DNA of 64,000 nucleotides, taken from contig OX326960.1 in NCBI GenBank assembly GCA_946800325.1, forward strand, positions 19,734,393-19,798,392, read 5' to 3'. The position numbers and the translations under genes were made by a program. The notes beneath the pieces were generated by a model. The model worked only from the letters and a program-made list of their open reading frames with translations, had not been told where the DNA came from and made no database searches. Source of the stretch: Luzula sylvatica. Lineage: Eukaryota; Streptophyta; Magnoliopsida; Poales; Juncaceae. How positions within the stretch are numbered: the stretch's first letter is position 1; the number at the start of each line of letters is the position of its first letter. Below are positions 12,794 to 24,539 of this stretch, one piece after another.

Positions 12794-12960
12794 CCCCCGG
12801 GGTCCGGGTCCTCGACCAGGCACCCTCCCCCCACCCCCCTCGGCGGGTCCGGGTCCTCGACCCGGCACACCCCCCCCCCCCCCCCCCCCGGGCGGGTCCT
12901 CGACCCGGCGCCCCCTCCTCCCGGGACGGGTCCGAGTCCTCGACCCGGCACCCCGCCCCC
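12416..12960. repeat. GC-rich hairpin minisatellite with C and CA spacers
   Basis: About 13 units share the core GGTCCGGGTCCTCGACCCGG. The core folds into a perfect 7-bp stem (CCGGGTC/GACCCGG) with a CTC loop. Spacers between cores vary from a few bases to runs of up to about 17 C or (CA)n (12757-12791). The block is over 70 percent GC in an AT-rich window. Long open frames on both strands are a by-product of composition and are not genes. Confidence 0.92.
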
Positions 12961-13150
12961 CACTCTCCCTTGCGCACACCTGCAAAAACACACACACTTC
13001 ATACATTACACACACACACTTTACCCATTACACACAGACCTGCACACACACACTTCACAGACATTACAGACCACATCACACAAACACATCACATACATAT
13101 GACACACATATACTGCACAAAAAGTACATAAAAGACAAAACACACACGCA
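12961..13150. repeat. CA-rich low-complexity tract
   Basis: Irregular ACACACA and CATTACACACA units continue from the minisatellite. There is no gene. Confidence 0.85.
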
Positions 13151-13159
13151 TGCCCAGCG

Positions 13160-13619
13160 ACTTGTTCTCAGAGCTTAGGAGTTTTCCATGGTTCCATTGA
13201 TGATAAAATTTCAGATCAAGAATCCTTAAATAAGCGAGTTGTAATCTTCACTGGATTCTCCATTTTCGTTGCCTTTGTCGTAATTCTTTAATCCAAATGA
13301 ATAATGAATGAAATTCAAAATTGAAATTAGGTTACAAACTTCATTAATTTCAAATATAATAATAATAATAATGTGAATAAACAACTTACCGCTACCGCAA
13401 CATCGTGTTGTACAAGAAAAAAAAGTCTCACTGCCCAAATAAAATTAGCCTTTTGCATTTCCTTAGATTTGAAAATGTCCCATCAAATTAACGCTGCGAA
13501 TCAATTTTGTCGGTACACCTCTTACAGTAAGAGTCTTACTGTCCTGATCAAAATATTAATGAAGTAAAAGTAAGTTTTTATTGCAATCATTATTAAGAAA
13601 GGAAAAAAAAATTAGGGTT
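13160..13619 (-). other. Left flank of the non-coding LTR element, possible decayed exons
   Basis: On the minus strand there are exon-like pieces with splice-like borders. TTTGATCAG|GAC lies near 13537, GCG|GTAAGTTG near 13387 is a donor, and a last piece ends NENGESSEDYNSLI and a stop (13226). They could be remains of one gene, but no protein is recognisable. Confidence 0.25.
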
Positions 13620-13624
13620 ATAAT

Positions 13625-14274
13625 TGTTTGGGCCGGCGACGATCCGGCACCGCCCGTGAATAAATTATTACCATTGTTAGGACGGCGGCAATCCGGCACC
13701 GCCCGTGAATAAAATAATAAATTAATTTTGCCCGTACAAAACGGACCGTAATAACTATGTGAATTCAACCGAATAATCTTAATTAAAACCGTACCTTAAC
13801 CGTATGCGGAAGCGTATGAAATTTGTCCGAATTGATGTCGCGCCATCATTGTCGTTGCGTCCATGAAGCCTTAGTTGCAAGAATGGAATTCCAAGTACTT
13901 TATGATGTCCAATTTAGAGTCCTTTTGTTTTTCTCTAATGGATCTCTCTCTCTAATCTTAATGGGGCAGATTTAAGAATGGATTTTCATCATCATATGTA
14001 CTTGGGACCAATTTGCTTTTATAGCCACAAGACATCTTTTCACAAAGACGTACCTTTTGGGCTCCCTAATGTGGATTTTCTAATTCAGCCCATCATAGAA
14101 AATAGAAGCACCACCCACAATATTCTACACATCAAAAGCCCACAACATAATTGACACATATAATGCTTAATTTTATAACTAAAATTGATCACTATATTAA
14201 TAAACATTTAAATGACAATATTACAACACATAATATTTTACATATAAGTCCAATGTTGGAATAATGTTCCAACA
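13625..14274 (-). repeat. 3' LTR of the non-coding element (650 bp)
   Basis: Plus-strand ends are TGTTTGGG and TGTTCCAACA. Its first 100 bp contain two tandem copies of a motif of about 50 bp ending CCGGCACCGCCCGTGAATAA. It nearly equals 16604-17252. Confidence 0.93.
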
Positions 14275-14285
14275 ATCTCCCACTT
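14275..14285 (-). other. Polypurine tract of the non-coding LTR element
   Basis: The minus strand reads AAGTGGGAGAT immediately before the 3' LTR (TGTTGGAA), the usual arrangement in plant Copia elements. Confidence 0.9.
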
Positions 14286-16589
14286 GGACTATATGTAATT
14301 CCTTATAATTACGTATTGAACATAAACCGAAATACGCGTACTTGTTTGTCATGAAACTTTATGTGTCCCTAACCAATTCCGTCCATCAATAATATCAACG
14401 TAGGATCAAAGCGGCTTTCGTCACATTTAACGCAACTAAACCTTCAATGGTCACGTACACTAATATAATTGAATGACATGAATCATGATGTGGATGTGTA
14501 GCATGGAAATTTCATGTAATGTGATCTTAACATGCCTATTTCCAATTTGGTCCTCCTAAAAATAAATTTAGTGAGATCATTAAAATCGTCTCCTTTAATA
14601 ACTTAATGAGACAAACCGTTTCCTTTAAAACCGCATTGAGACAAAACCGTCTCCTTGAATACCTTATGAGACAAAACCGTCTCCTTTAAACCGTATTGAG
14701 ACGAACATAGTTTCAATCAGAGTAAAGTGATAAATATAACTTTAATTCTGTAGAATAACCATAATACCGAAAAAAAACTTGAAAAACTTTATAACCATAT
14801 CATATGTCTATGACATATGTTTATATCACGTGTCTATATCATAATAATTGTACAAATATTTGCTCCCACTATAACTGAATATCCTTAACCGAAATTACAC
14901 CCGTATAAGCAACGTCTTGCTTATATAACCTATTGGTTAATTATACTTTATTGGAGTTTGTACCAAAATATATGATAGACAAATATTACTCTCAATTTAT
15001 TTACTTTCTCTCACGTAAGTCATGGTATATTTAATAATTAACAAAATTCATCTCAAAAAACAAATAAGATAATTTTGTTATAAAACCGAAAATATATATA
15101 CCAATATCAATGTTCTCGAGATGTCTAAGTTTGTCTTTTCGGCTAAACAAAAATTGTAGCCGTATTTCCCCCCGCAAACAAGACATCATTAAAGAACCAT
15201 ATTTCCAATAAATGTGAGTACCGAATTAATGTTAAAAAAAATAACTATAATCAAGCATTGTATTGCTCACCAAAATAACCGAATAATAATAATAAATTTA
15301 ATTAAAGGTTATCCCCATCATCAAGATATCCCTTTTCCATTAATATTTTGACTTTGGCCAATCATATGAACTTCTTATTGATATCCTGGCGTAGTAATCA
15401 AGAATTGATAATAAATTAACGTGTCAATAAATTAACCTTCCTTTGGGCCGATTAAATAAATCACACGTAAAACCGAATAATTATCACACACTTATTATCA
15501 CAGATGCATATGAAATTATATAAAATATTGCCTTCCTTTGGGCCGGTCAATATTTAAATAATATCATACACATATCTTTTTATATTTTAAAATATAATTA
15601 ATTTCAACAAGAGAGGTCACTTTGGCGACATGTTGCTGATCTTAATTAATTTTAAAACACATATATCTTGAACCTTTTAATTAATCTTTAAATTATACCT
15701 TATTATGGACAATTTCCTTAAATTTAATATTCAAAATTTCCATATTTAGAATTTCCAAATTCTCCAAATTCGGATTTTTCCTGCTCAGATTTCAAAATCC
15801 TGAATTTCCAGATTCGGAATTACTGATTCCAGACTTTGAATATCCAGAATTTATGTATTCCAGAATTTGATATTCCAGAATTTCATTGTCCTGAATTTTC
15901 AGATTCCAGGTTTTATATATCCTCACAAAAACAGAATTTGAAATCCTAAATTAAAATCCCACTTTTTATTTCCCAGATTTCTAAACTCGGAATTTGAAAT
16001 ACCTTAAGAAAACCAGGATAAAGAATCCTAAATTTATTTCCTGGTTTTTGTTTTCCATATTTTCAAAATCCAAACCTTAAAATCCGGGATTCTATATCCC
16101 GATTTTTAAATCCAGACTTTAAAATCCTGGATTTTATATCCTGATTTTATACTTAGAATTTGTAATTCCGGATTTTTATAAACTTAAAAAACCGAGAAAG
16201 GAAATCCAAATGTTTAATTAACATAAAAGTCAGGAAAACAAATCCCATCTTTTCATGAAACATCACGACCGAAAGCTTCAGGGGAAAAATGGAAAGAAAA
16301 ATGGCGTTCGTGAAATAAGTCCAATTTCTGGCCGACGGGTCCCTTCGTCACGGGCTTCCGTTCGCGAAACGAAGACCATAGTCGTGTCCGGAATCACCCA
16401 CTGAGTATAAAGAGATAGTACAAATTTCCTAAAAGCTTTTCTTTCTCTCTAATTTTTACTACCCGTTTGTGACCCGTTTCGATAAAAAACGAAATTATCC
16501 GAAATTAACAGAAATTGGACGAGAGAAATCGTGCTAAACACCATATACTTTGTTTCTCTTCCATTTACACCGTGATTCACCATAGTTTC
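14286..16589. other. Non-coding interior of the LTR element
   Basis: No ORF shows gag or pol motifs. Two degenerate repeat zones stand out. Near 14585-14705, units of about 30 bp contain GAGACAAAACCGTCTCCTTT. Near 15740-16180, short units resemble TTCCAGAATTT and its CCGGATTTT variants. These repeats may be packaging or spacer sequence; function is unknown. Confidence 0.6.
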
Positions 16590-16601
16590 GCTCTGATACC
16601 A
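16590..16601 (-). other. Primer-binding site of the non-coding LTR element
   Basis: The minus strand reads TGGTATCAGAGC, two or three bases inside the LTR edge. This is the plant initiator tRNA-Met complement. Confidence 0.92.
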
Positions 16602-16603
16602 AT

Positions 16604-17252
16604 TGTTAGGGCGGCGACGATCCGGCACCGCCCGTGAATAAATTATTACCATTGTTAGGACGGCGGCAATCCGGCACCGCCCGTGAATAAAATAATAAAT
16701 TAATTTTGCCCGTACAAAACGGACCGTAATAACTATGTGAATTCAACCGAATAATCTTAATTAAAACCGTACCTTAACCGTATGCGGAAGCGTATGAAAT
16801 TTGTCCGAATTGATGTCGCGCCATCATTGTCGTTGCGTCCATGAAGCCTTAGTTGCAAGAATGGAATTCCAAGTACTTTATGATGTCCAATTTAGAGTCC
16901 TTTTGTTTTTCTCTAATGGATCTCTCTCTCTAATCTTAATGGGGCAGATTTAAGAATGGATTTTCATCATCATATGTACTTGGGACCAATTTGCTTTTAT
17001 AGCCACAAGACATCTTTTCACAAAGACGTACCTTTTGGGCTCCCTAATGTGGATTTTCTAATTCAGCCCATCATAGAAAATAGAAGCACCACCCACAATA
17101 TTCTACACATCAAAAGCCCACAACATAATTGACACATATAATGCTTAATTTTATAACTAAAATTGATCACTATATTAATAAACATTTAAATGACAATATT
17201 ACAACACATAATATTTTACATATAAGTCCAATGTTGGAATAATGTTCCAACA
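16604..17252 (-). repeat. 5' LTR of the non-coding element (649 bp)
   Basis: Plus-strand ends are TGTTAGGG and TGTTCCAACA. It carries the same internal tandem duplication of its terminus as the other LTR. Confidence 0.93.
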
Positions 17253-17257
17253 ATAAT

Positions 17258-17700
17258 AAGATCCATCAAGTTCAAAAAGCAGAAAAATGAAAGAAGAAAT
17301 TGCAAAAGATCCAAAACTAATTCAAATTTGAAACTTTTCCAGGTTACAGAAATATACATTAAATTACAGAAAGAACCTTCTTTAATGTAAAATATCCATT
17401 CATAAAATTCAAAGAGCAAAAAAGAATGAAAGGAGAAATAGCAAAAAGGCCTTTCATTCGTGTAAAATTGAAAATTGTTTCAGGTCATAAAAATATCCAT
17501 CATTAAATTCAAAAAACAAAAAACAACGGAAGGAGAAATCACGAAAAGAATTTGAAGGACAAACCTCTCTGACTCTGAGAACGCGATTGAACGGAAAGGC
17601 AACATGAAAAGCTTGCATAGAGAAGCCGTGGAAGCAATGTTGCCATCTTCTTCTTTGTATCCTTGATTCTTCATCTGGCAAACTCGATTCTCCACAATTA
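17258..17700 (-). other. Right flank of the LTR element: triplicated AT motif and a possible first exon
   Basis: Three degenerate copies of a unit of about 120 bp (AAATTCAAAnA(G/A)CAAAAAA ... GGAGAAAT(A/C)(G/A)C) lie at 17260-17550. On the minus strand an ATG at 17695 opens MENRVCQMKNQGYKEEDGN and runs to GAG|GTTTGTCC near 17566, a possible donor. A CT run and TATA-like sequence lie upstream (17784-17865). No family is recognised. Confidence 0.3.
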
Positions 17701-17781
17701 TCTTTGATTATTCACGTGCCCCTGTTTTTCTAGCAAAGCTCGGAGGGGATCTGCACGGAGCAAGATGTACTCTTTGACTAT

Positions 17782-17783
<2 letters not shown>

Positions 17784-17826
<43 letters not shown>
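17784..17826. repeat. (AG)n microsatellite
   Basis: About 21 units. On the minus strand it is a CT run about 90 bp upstream of an ATG at 17695. Confidence 0.97.
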
Positions 17827-17829
<3 letters not shown>

Positions 17830-17993
17830 AATCTGACAAGAAGAAGTCTTGGAGAGAATATAAGGAGGAGGCGCAGGATCCAACGTTCGGATTTTTGAAC
17901 CTGATGTGACCGTTGCAGGAAGATGCGGATTTTCTGTGATTATTATTATATGGTCATTTGTGTGTGTATCTCGTTCAGAAGTTTGTACATTGA

Positions 17994-19295
17994 GGGGCTG
18001 TTTGGATAGTTGTATTAGGCACTACACAAGAAATTAGTAATTCTGTAGATGGATCTCTTGCAATTGCAATTCAATGTGTTATGTTTGGACGTAAGAATTC
18101 AAGATCACTGTGATTGCAAATTCACTGTTTGGACTAAGGTAATTAGAACAATAAAATAATACATGTCATAATTTTTTAATCTTTCACATAAGTTTAATTC
18201 AAGTGATATACTAAATCAAATTTAGAAGTATAATTCTCGTGAAAAAAATGAAACACAAAAAAATAGCAATTGAAGTAAATAAATTAATCCTAATTCTTTT
18301 TGGTATCATAGTCCTCACATAACTCGATACCCAATTTTGAAAATCAAACAATCTCGAATCGAGATTCGAATAAAACAGAATGACCCAAAACTTCGGATAA
18401 CCTAACCTCAACCTGGCCATTTGCCATCTCGAACTAACGAACAGAGAACACTCCTTCTAAATATAAAGGGCTTCATTGGTAATGAATCTAAATTTTCCCC
18501 AACTAAATATGTGAGTCGGTACCAGGACATTAGAATCGAGAACCTCCTTAACTCATTAATTGCGCAAGCATCCACTTCACTATCGTTATTCTTTTTTCTC
18601 TAACAATTCCCCTGTACCGAATTAAGCCACTGATTTGCATTCATTTTAGAGCAATAAGCCATTTTTTGCGAATTAAGCCAATATTAGGTTCAATTTCAGT
18701 GAACTTAAACGATTTCGATAAAATCCGAAGTGAATCATCTCATTTGACTCCATTTATATTTGAACTACAGTGAAAAGAGAAACAAAACAAAGTAGAGTAA
18801 CAAGAGGTGGATTTTTGAAAGAGTAGGAGAGAGAGAGAGAGGAGCTGTTCTTTGTTGTTGCTCAAATAGGATTCTATGCACGCCGTAGAGAGAAGAAGAG
18901 CTCACGATGAAGTGAAAGATGTGTCCAGAATGAGGGAAGAGCTCACAACATCTCTAAAGGGACAAGAGAGGGAAGAGTAACAATGTGGAGAAGAAGTACA
19001 AAACATATATGCGTAGAGACAGGGGATCTTTCGCCGTGAGAGAAAAGGGGGTCTTCTCGCCATGAGATAGAGTACTATGAATAACTGTTGGTTTGGTTCT
19101 CCCGCCAGTTTCATTCTATTGCTGTAATAGTGATCCTTGGAATAAAGACGAGAAACACACATGCAGTAATACCATGTCTATTGCAAATATATCTGCAGTA
19201 ATTAGAACAATTACCACAATCCAAACAAATGATTTAGATTAATTACAGTAATCATTATTACTAACTGTCGTAACAACACCAATCCAAACACGCCC
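17994..19295. mobile_element. TIR element with GTTTGGAT ends
   Basis: The left end is GGGGCTGTTTGGATAG and the right end on the minus strand is GGGCGTGTTTGGATTGG. A 3-bp TGA flanks both sides (17991-17993 and 19296-19298), which could be a PIF/Harbinger-like duplication or chance. Subterminal GTTTGGA motifs recur. A 15-bp direct repeat GTAATTCTGTAGATG occurs at 18037-18051 and just outside the right end at 19308-19322, so the right boundary is uncertain. No transposase is seen. Confidence 0.5.
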
Positions 19296-19299
19296 TGAA

Positions 19300-20540
19300 A
19301 TGAAATGGTAATTCTGTAGATGTGTGTTTTGAAAGCCCATAACTACAAAGGCCTATATTTTAAACAGGAAACAAACAAACAAATCTCATTTTAAAAATAT
19401 TTTAAGGCTCGTCCGAGTCACAAGTTCCATGTCATTTGTTTTAGTCATTTTTGAAACATACAACATTGTTTTTTCACATTAAATTTTTTTTCTGTAATTA
19501 TTTCTTTGACTTTTTAATTTTATTTTTGGGTTCTTTATTAGTATTAGATTAATCATTTTTTATTTATGAGATGAACATGAACTGCAGTAATTAATTATAT
19601 TATTAATTTTTTACATAGGAGGTAATTGCACGAAACGACTGATTTGGTGAATATTACATTAATTAGAGGTAATATACAACAATTTAATCAAGGTCTTAGC
19701 AGTAAAAAGAGCACTAATGATCCCTGAGTAACTAGCTCCATTTCTAAAATTGAGTTCTCCCAGTTTGCATCGGTGTTTCCGTGCACTAGTCTACTTTTTT
19801 CACATCTTGCTTTGCAAGTAACAAAATTATGCACTTCATATGGAATACACACTTTTGAGATTAAAAACTTAAAATACGATAATGGAATTCAAAAATTGAA
19901 TTCCGAAAACCTAAGCTAATCTATACATATAAAAATGCCCAAATCAAACATGCCTATTAGAATTTAGAGCAATGGTTTGTTATGTTTGGTCTTGAGAGAT
20001 TCATAAATAATAAATAATGGGTATTGTGATCTTTCGACTTTGTTATTTTTATTTGCATCGTTGGAAATTTTGATGGGGATCCATTCACAACACAATCTAA
20101 TTTGGTTAATTTTCTCATCATTTAGGCCCGTTGGATTTTGGGTTTCTTTCTCAAAAGGCCTTTATATAATCATTCGGCTAAATTTTTTTTTGTGTGTGTG
20201 TGTTTACTTTCCTACGTTTCTTTTTCATTTGTGTTTACACCTTCTACAATACTTTTGTATTTATACAAGTTTAAAAAAAAAAATTCAAACTAGTCTATAC
20301 TTTTTGACACGGAAAAAAGACTTGCGTTTCTTACAAAGAAACTCAAGTTCGACTCTGTTCCAACACAATCTTTTGTTCAAATTAATGTCAATGAAACAAG
20401 AATATAATTTAGTAATATAAAATATGAACTATCAAACAAGAGCAATTTCCTACACCCTTAAGCTAGCAAACAGAAGTATTTATATTCTCAATTACTTGCG
20501 TTTCATTGGAATTCTTCTTCTCATTTCGTTCAATTAGAAC
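19300..20540. other. AT-rich intergenic DNA
   Basis: No gene is supported; the open stretch at 20040-20420 is T-rich and lacks any family motif. Confidence 0.6.
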
Positions 20541-20544
20541 GATA

Positions 20545-20695
20545 ATAGAGGGCAGAGAAGAACTGATGCAGAAAAAGGGGAACAAAATTCAAACACAAAT
20601 GAGAAAAGAAAAGTGGGTCTAATTCCCCCTTTTCACTAGTACGGTTTTTTCAAGTCACAGAGTTTTGAACATGGCTTCTCATCTTAAGAATGGAA
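20545..20695 (+). repeat. Inverted duplication, arm 1 (outer block)
   Basis: It matches the reverse complement of 33730-33875: AACTGATGCAGAAAAAGGGG, TTCAAACACAAATGAGAAA, TACGGTTTTTTC, GAACATGGCTTCTCATCTTA. Order and spacing are kept. Confidence 0.8.
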
Positions 20696-21715
20696 TGGCA
20701 TCAGGTTTGCCATTTTCAATTTGGACTTTTACAAGAATCTATCTAGGGACTTTGTTCGATTTCTAATAATTTATGGGCCTGTTTGCAATTGAGACGTAAT
20801 GCAGGTGCTATGTTGCAAATTTCCCAGTTCCAACTGACATTGAAATTTGGGTACATAAATGTAGTTTAATGGAACCATGATTGTGGCTTGAAGCCACATA
20901 CTCTCGATCTTGGAAAACAAAAATAACTACCAAAACTCCCCGTTAAGTACACTATTGCAGTGTCTTTTCTTCTGTACCATCTAGGGTTTAGGGTTTTAGG
21001 GGTAAGTAGGTTTTTTCTATTTCCATGAAAGTAGTATTACGATTTACGAGCTTCATTCCACTCTCGTCTAGTTCATTTTAATCACTGCATCGCTGCCCCA
21101 ATTAAAACATTACAGAGAGAGAGAGATTGAATGGGGGAGTACGAAACGAGGGGATCATATACAAAAGGAACAATTTGGTGTGGAGGACAAGTTGTATTTG
21201 ATCTGATTTCTCTTCGTAATCATAGCCCCATAAAAATAAAAATACAAGAATTTTCGTAATCAACTCCAACCCTTTATTTTTCACGCACTCATCTTTAGGC
21301 CACATCACCCAAATTATCAAACCAACAAAAATTTGATCAAATGTTCATGTTTAAGAAGTTTTTTTTTGTTTTTTGTTTGTTGACAAATAGCATTTTCAAA
21401 AGTCCAATTTGTAAAAACAGCTAGCAACTTTTGCAATTTGCATACTTGGGAAAAATACGATACCAGGAAATTAGGAGAAGCAAGGGATACTAGATGAGGG
21501 CATATACTGTACCCCTCATTTTCCTCACCCACCGTCTATATACTAATTAACCATTAATTAATCGAATTAATGGTTAATTGAATTAACCATTAATATTAAA
21601 TAATGTGTAATAGTTAATTAATTATTAATCGGATGTATTTTTGTTAATAATGATGTTAATTAATATTTCATTAATTATTAATTAATGATATAGATGATAG
21701 GTGGAGAAAATTGTT

Positions 21716-21733
21716 GGGGGGGGGGGGGGGGGG
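21716..21733. repeat. Poly(G) run of 18
   Basis: The same length as the run at 7304, between an AT-palindromic stretch and a GC-richer block. Confidence 0.95.
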
Positions 21734-21849
21734 CATCAATGGTTCCAAGAGACACAGAGCGAGCCACTGTGTTGTGGGTCCCACACACATCGAGATTGCC
21801 TAAATTGCATAAATTGCCTAGACAGTGTGTAAAGAAGACGAGAGACCAT

Positions 21850-22215
21850 ATAAAGCCTAAATTGCCTTGCTGTGATGTTAGGCTGGTAAAAAGTAAACCG
21901 AGTAATGATAGGGACCACGAATTGTACCCACCTGCCACGTGACAGGTGGGTAAGTGGGTGAATTTTTTACACAACTTTTAATGCAGTCAATTGTCATCTG
22001 CCACGTGACAGGTGGGGTACAATTCGTGAATAGAAATTTGTGGTCCCTATCATTACTCAAGTAAACCCCCTGGTTAATTTTGGACCATTGTGAAATGAAA
22101 AAAAACTAGCTTGCAAATATCAAGGCCCAAGAAGATTTACAATTATTTTTCTCTAATAAATAAATAAATAATGGCCTTGATATTTCGAGTCTAGTTGTAA
22201 TTTAATAAATAAATT
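21850..22215 (+). repeat. Inverted duplication, arm 1 (inner block) containing the MITE
   Basis: It matches the reverse complement of about 30960-31200: TAAATTGCCTTGCTGTGATG, GTGAAATGAAAAAAAA, AAATATCAAGGCCCAAG and the (AAT)-rich TAATAAATAAATAAATA block. The partner lacks the 159-bp MITE. A third partial copy lies at about 24690-24740 in direct orientation. Confidence 0.8.
21891..22067. mobile_element. Mutator-type MITE with 9-bp target duplication and two CACGTG boxes
   Basis: The element is 21900-22058 (159 bp) with perfect 19-bp inverted ends (GAGTAATGATAGGGACCAC). It is flanked by AAGTAAACC at 21891-21899 and 22059-22067. Most of it is one large palindrome. Each arm holds CCACGTGACAGGTGG, which combines a G-box (CACGTG) with its own short palindrome. 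A related sequence at about 31130-31200 (inverted) lacks the MITE. It is non-coding. Confidence 0.93.
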
Positions 22216-22777
22216 CTCCTTTTAGTGCTTCATTCACATGATAAATTACTATTAGGAAAGTATTATTAGTCTATGACTGATATCATCAATTTCAATATTT
22301 TTTGATAATAAATAGAGAAGATTCATATGTCATTTATCTATTGATGTCAATGAAAATCGAACTCATAATCTTTCACAATATATGATTTTTTGTATCTCAC
22401 ACTCAATCAATTAGGTAATGTAGGCTACGTGTCCATTGACATCAATTTGAATATAATAAAACTTGTCTTTTGTATTCTTGTTAAGTTGGTTTGAAGATAA
22501 TTTACATCAAACATTTGAATTCCATTTTTTATGTGCTTTGTTACTATTCACTTCTTTCCATTTTGACTAGTATGATTGCATTAAAGTTTTGATTAATTGA
22601 AGGAAAAAAAATCTTATAATATATCATAGATCGTGAACTAAATTTCATTCAAAGATTTGAATTTGAATTTGGAATTTTTGGAATTGATTCTTTTATTCGG
22701 AGACTGATAGATTGGGATCAATCAAATATTTTAAATTTGAAATATGAAATTAGAATCACCCTTTAAACTTGTGGTTC

Positions 22778-22890
22778 AGTTATAATCTTTCACACCCACT
22801 AGGATATGTATATTTAAATTTAAATAAATAAAAAAGTGAGAAAAAAAGACAAGTCATTTAAAATGTGTGCATAACAAACCAATTTACCCA
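22778..22890 (+). repeat. Direct repeat with 24823-24955
   Basis: Both contain AATCTTTCACACCCACTA, AAATAAATAAAAA(A)GTGAGA and TCATTTAAAAT(G/T)(T/C)GTGCATAAC in order. The segment between them contains the Helitron-like end at 24568, so they may be the two flanks of an older insertion or a duplication. Confidence 0.65.
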
Positions 22891-23221
22891 TCATTTTATT
22901 TTTCACCAATCTTTAAGCCTATTCATGAATCAACATCATCATGATTATTTATAATTATTAACCATTAGATTTTGTGATGTGAATTCATCCTACATATTAA
23001 TAATTTGAATCATTAGATATAGTGATGTGTTTTGATCTCAATCACTCATATTTTGTTAGATTTTTTGAAGATCATATTTTTTGTAGTCGTTTGTGTGTCA
23101 TTATTTTACACCATGTTTTAAGCATCTTTAGAAAACTACATCATTCTACATTAATGACATGAAATATTATTATTGGTTAGGTCCCCATTAAATCAAAGTT
23201 TATTCAATTGTTTAGTACTAC

Positions 23222-23985
23222 ATATAATATTACATGATCAAATGTGAATCCAATGGAAAATGAAAAGTTTATATATAAAATACTAATAACTTAATATGAA
23301 CTATTATAAAACATACTACATATATTAGTATTATTTTAAAAATTCATCAAGTATTTTTGTTTTCATTTTTTATTTATTTTGACATCCATATTAGAATATT
23401 TCATACATATTATTTTTCATAATTTGAATTTGTAAATATATTATGTAAGAAAATACAATCTAAAAAAATAAATTTTTATACAATATAATTTTAACGGTTG
23501 CATTTACAAAATAGAATTTGAAGTATTACTACAAAAATTATAACTATAAAAATCACATGTAATACTAAATAGATTATATTTGTATTTTTAAAATAGATAT
23601 AATATTACATTATGAAACGTGAATTCAATGGAAGATGAAAACTTTATATATAAAATACTAATAATATGTACTATTATGAAGCATACAAAATATATTAGTA
23701 TTATTTTTTTTAATTTAATTTTAAAAATTCATCAAGTATTTTTATTTTCATTTTCATTTTCATTTTCATTTTATTTTTACATCTATATTAGCATAGTTCA
23801 TACATACTATTTTTCATAATTTAAATTTGTAAATATATTATGTAAAAAAATACAATGCAAAAGATTATATTTTTACATAATAGAATTTTAACAATTGTAT
23901 ATACATAATAGAATTTTAAGTATTATTATTTATTTTTAAAAAAAATTACAACTATACAAATCCCATATAAATACTAAGTAGATTA
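23222..23985. repeat. Two tandem copies of a unit of about 375 bp
   Basis: Copies start near 23222 and 23598. Both contain ATGAAAA(G/C)TTTATATATAAAA, TTCATCAAGTATTTTT and TTTTCATAATTT in the same order. The DNA is extremely AT-rich. The array probably lies inside the Helitron that ends at 24568. The second copy has an added TTTTCA run near 23745-23775. Confidence 0.7.
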
Positions 23986-24539
23986 GATTTGTATTTAAAA
24001 GGAAAAAATAATTTAAAAAACTAATAGAATTAAAAAATAATTTGTCCATTCAAATAACTTCTTAAACTTATAAACACTTGTCAAATAATATTGTTGAAAA
24101 TTAAAATAAAAAAATCATATGATATAAAATAATTTCTATTCATATTTATTTGTAAATTAAATTTTGTTATTATTTATTGAATTACTTCCGCTATTATTAT
24201 TTATAATTGTCATTGCAGTTTGAATCATTAAAAATTAATTATTACTATATAATTAATGATGTGTTATCTTATTACATATGTCGTATGATTCATTATTTTT
24301 AATTTGATATTGTATGAAATATCGTAAACAATTATGTAATATTTGTTATTATGTTTTTTCGTAGAATTGCATTAAATCTCACATATTATTATATAATGAC
24401 ACTAATTTATAATGTTATTATTTCATTCAAAAAATAATATTTTTGTCATCGTAATGTAAAATTATTATAAAATATATGAATAATCATAGATTAATGAGTT
24501 CAAATAATTTGTATTACAATGAAAAACATAATTAACACA

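Larger units (their letters stand above)
13620..17257 (-). mobile_element. Complete non-coding LTR retrotransposon (small LARD type)
   Basis: Two LTRs of about 650 bp (13625-14274 and 16604-17252) flank 2.3 kb with no gag or pol. A 5-bp target duplication ATAAT (13620-13624 and 17253-17257) brackets the whole. The minus strand carries ATTGGTATCAGAGC (initiator tRNA-Met primer site) after the 5' LTR and AAGTGGGAGAT (polypurine tract) before the 3' LTR, both of Copia type. The LTRs differ visibly only by a few bases at one end, so it moved recently. It must use proteins from an autonomous partner; none with these LTRs is in the window. Confidence 0.93.

Noticed and set aside
12334..13131. Several overlapping ORFs of 200 or more codons on both strands
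   Set aside because: They come from the GC-rich minisatellite, which lacks stops in several frames. The peptides are Pro/Gly/Arg repeats without domain character.
20040..20420. 126-codon ORF with many Phe and Leu
   Set aside because: Composition follows the T-rich DNA, and there is no recognisable domain or gene structure.
20981..21003. Telomere-like AGGGTTTAGGGTTTTAGGGG
   Set aside because: Two units only. It could be a plant telo-box promoter motif, but no gene follows, so I do not call an interstitial telomere.
21541..21690. AT palindromes built from TTAATTAATGGTTAATT-like phrases
   Set aside because: Low-complexity sequence with no fixed ends or target duplication.
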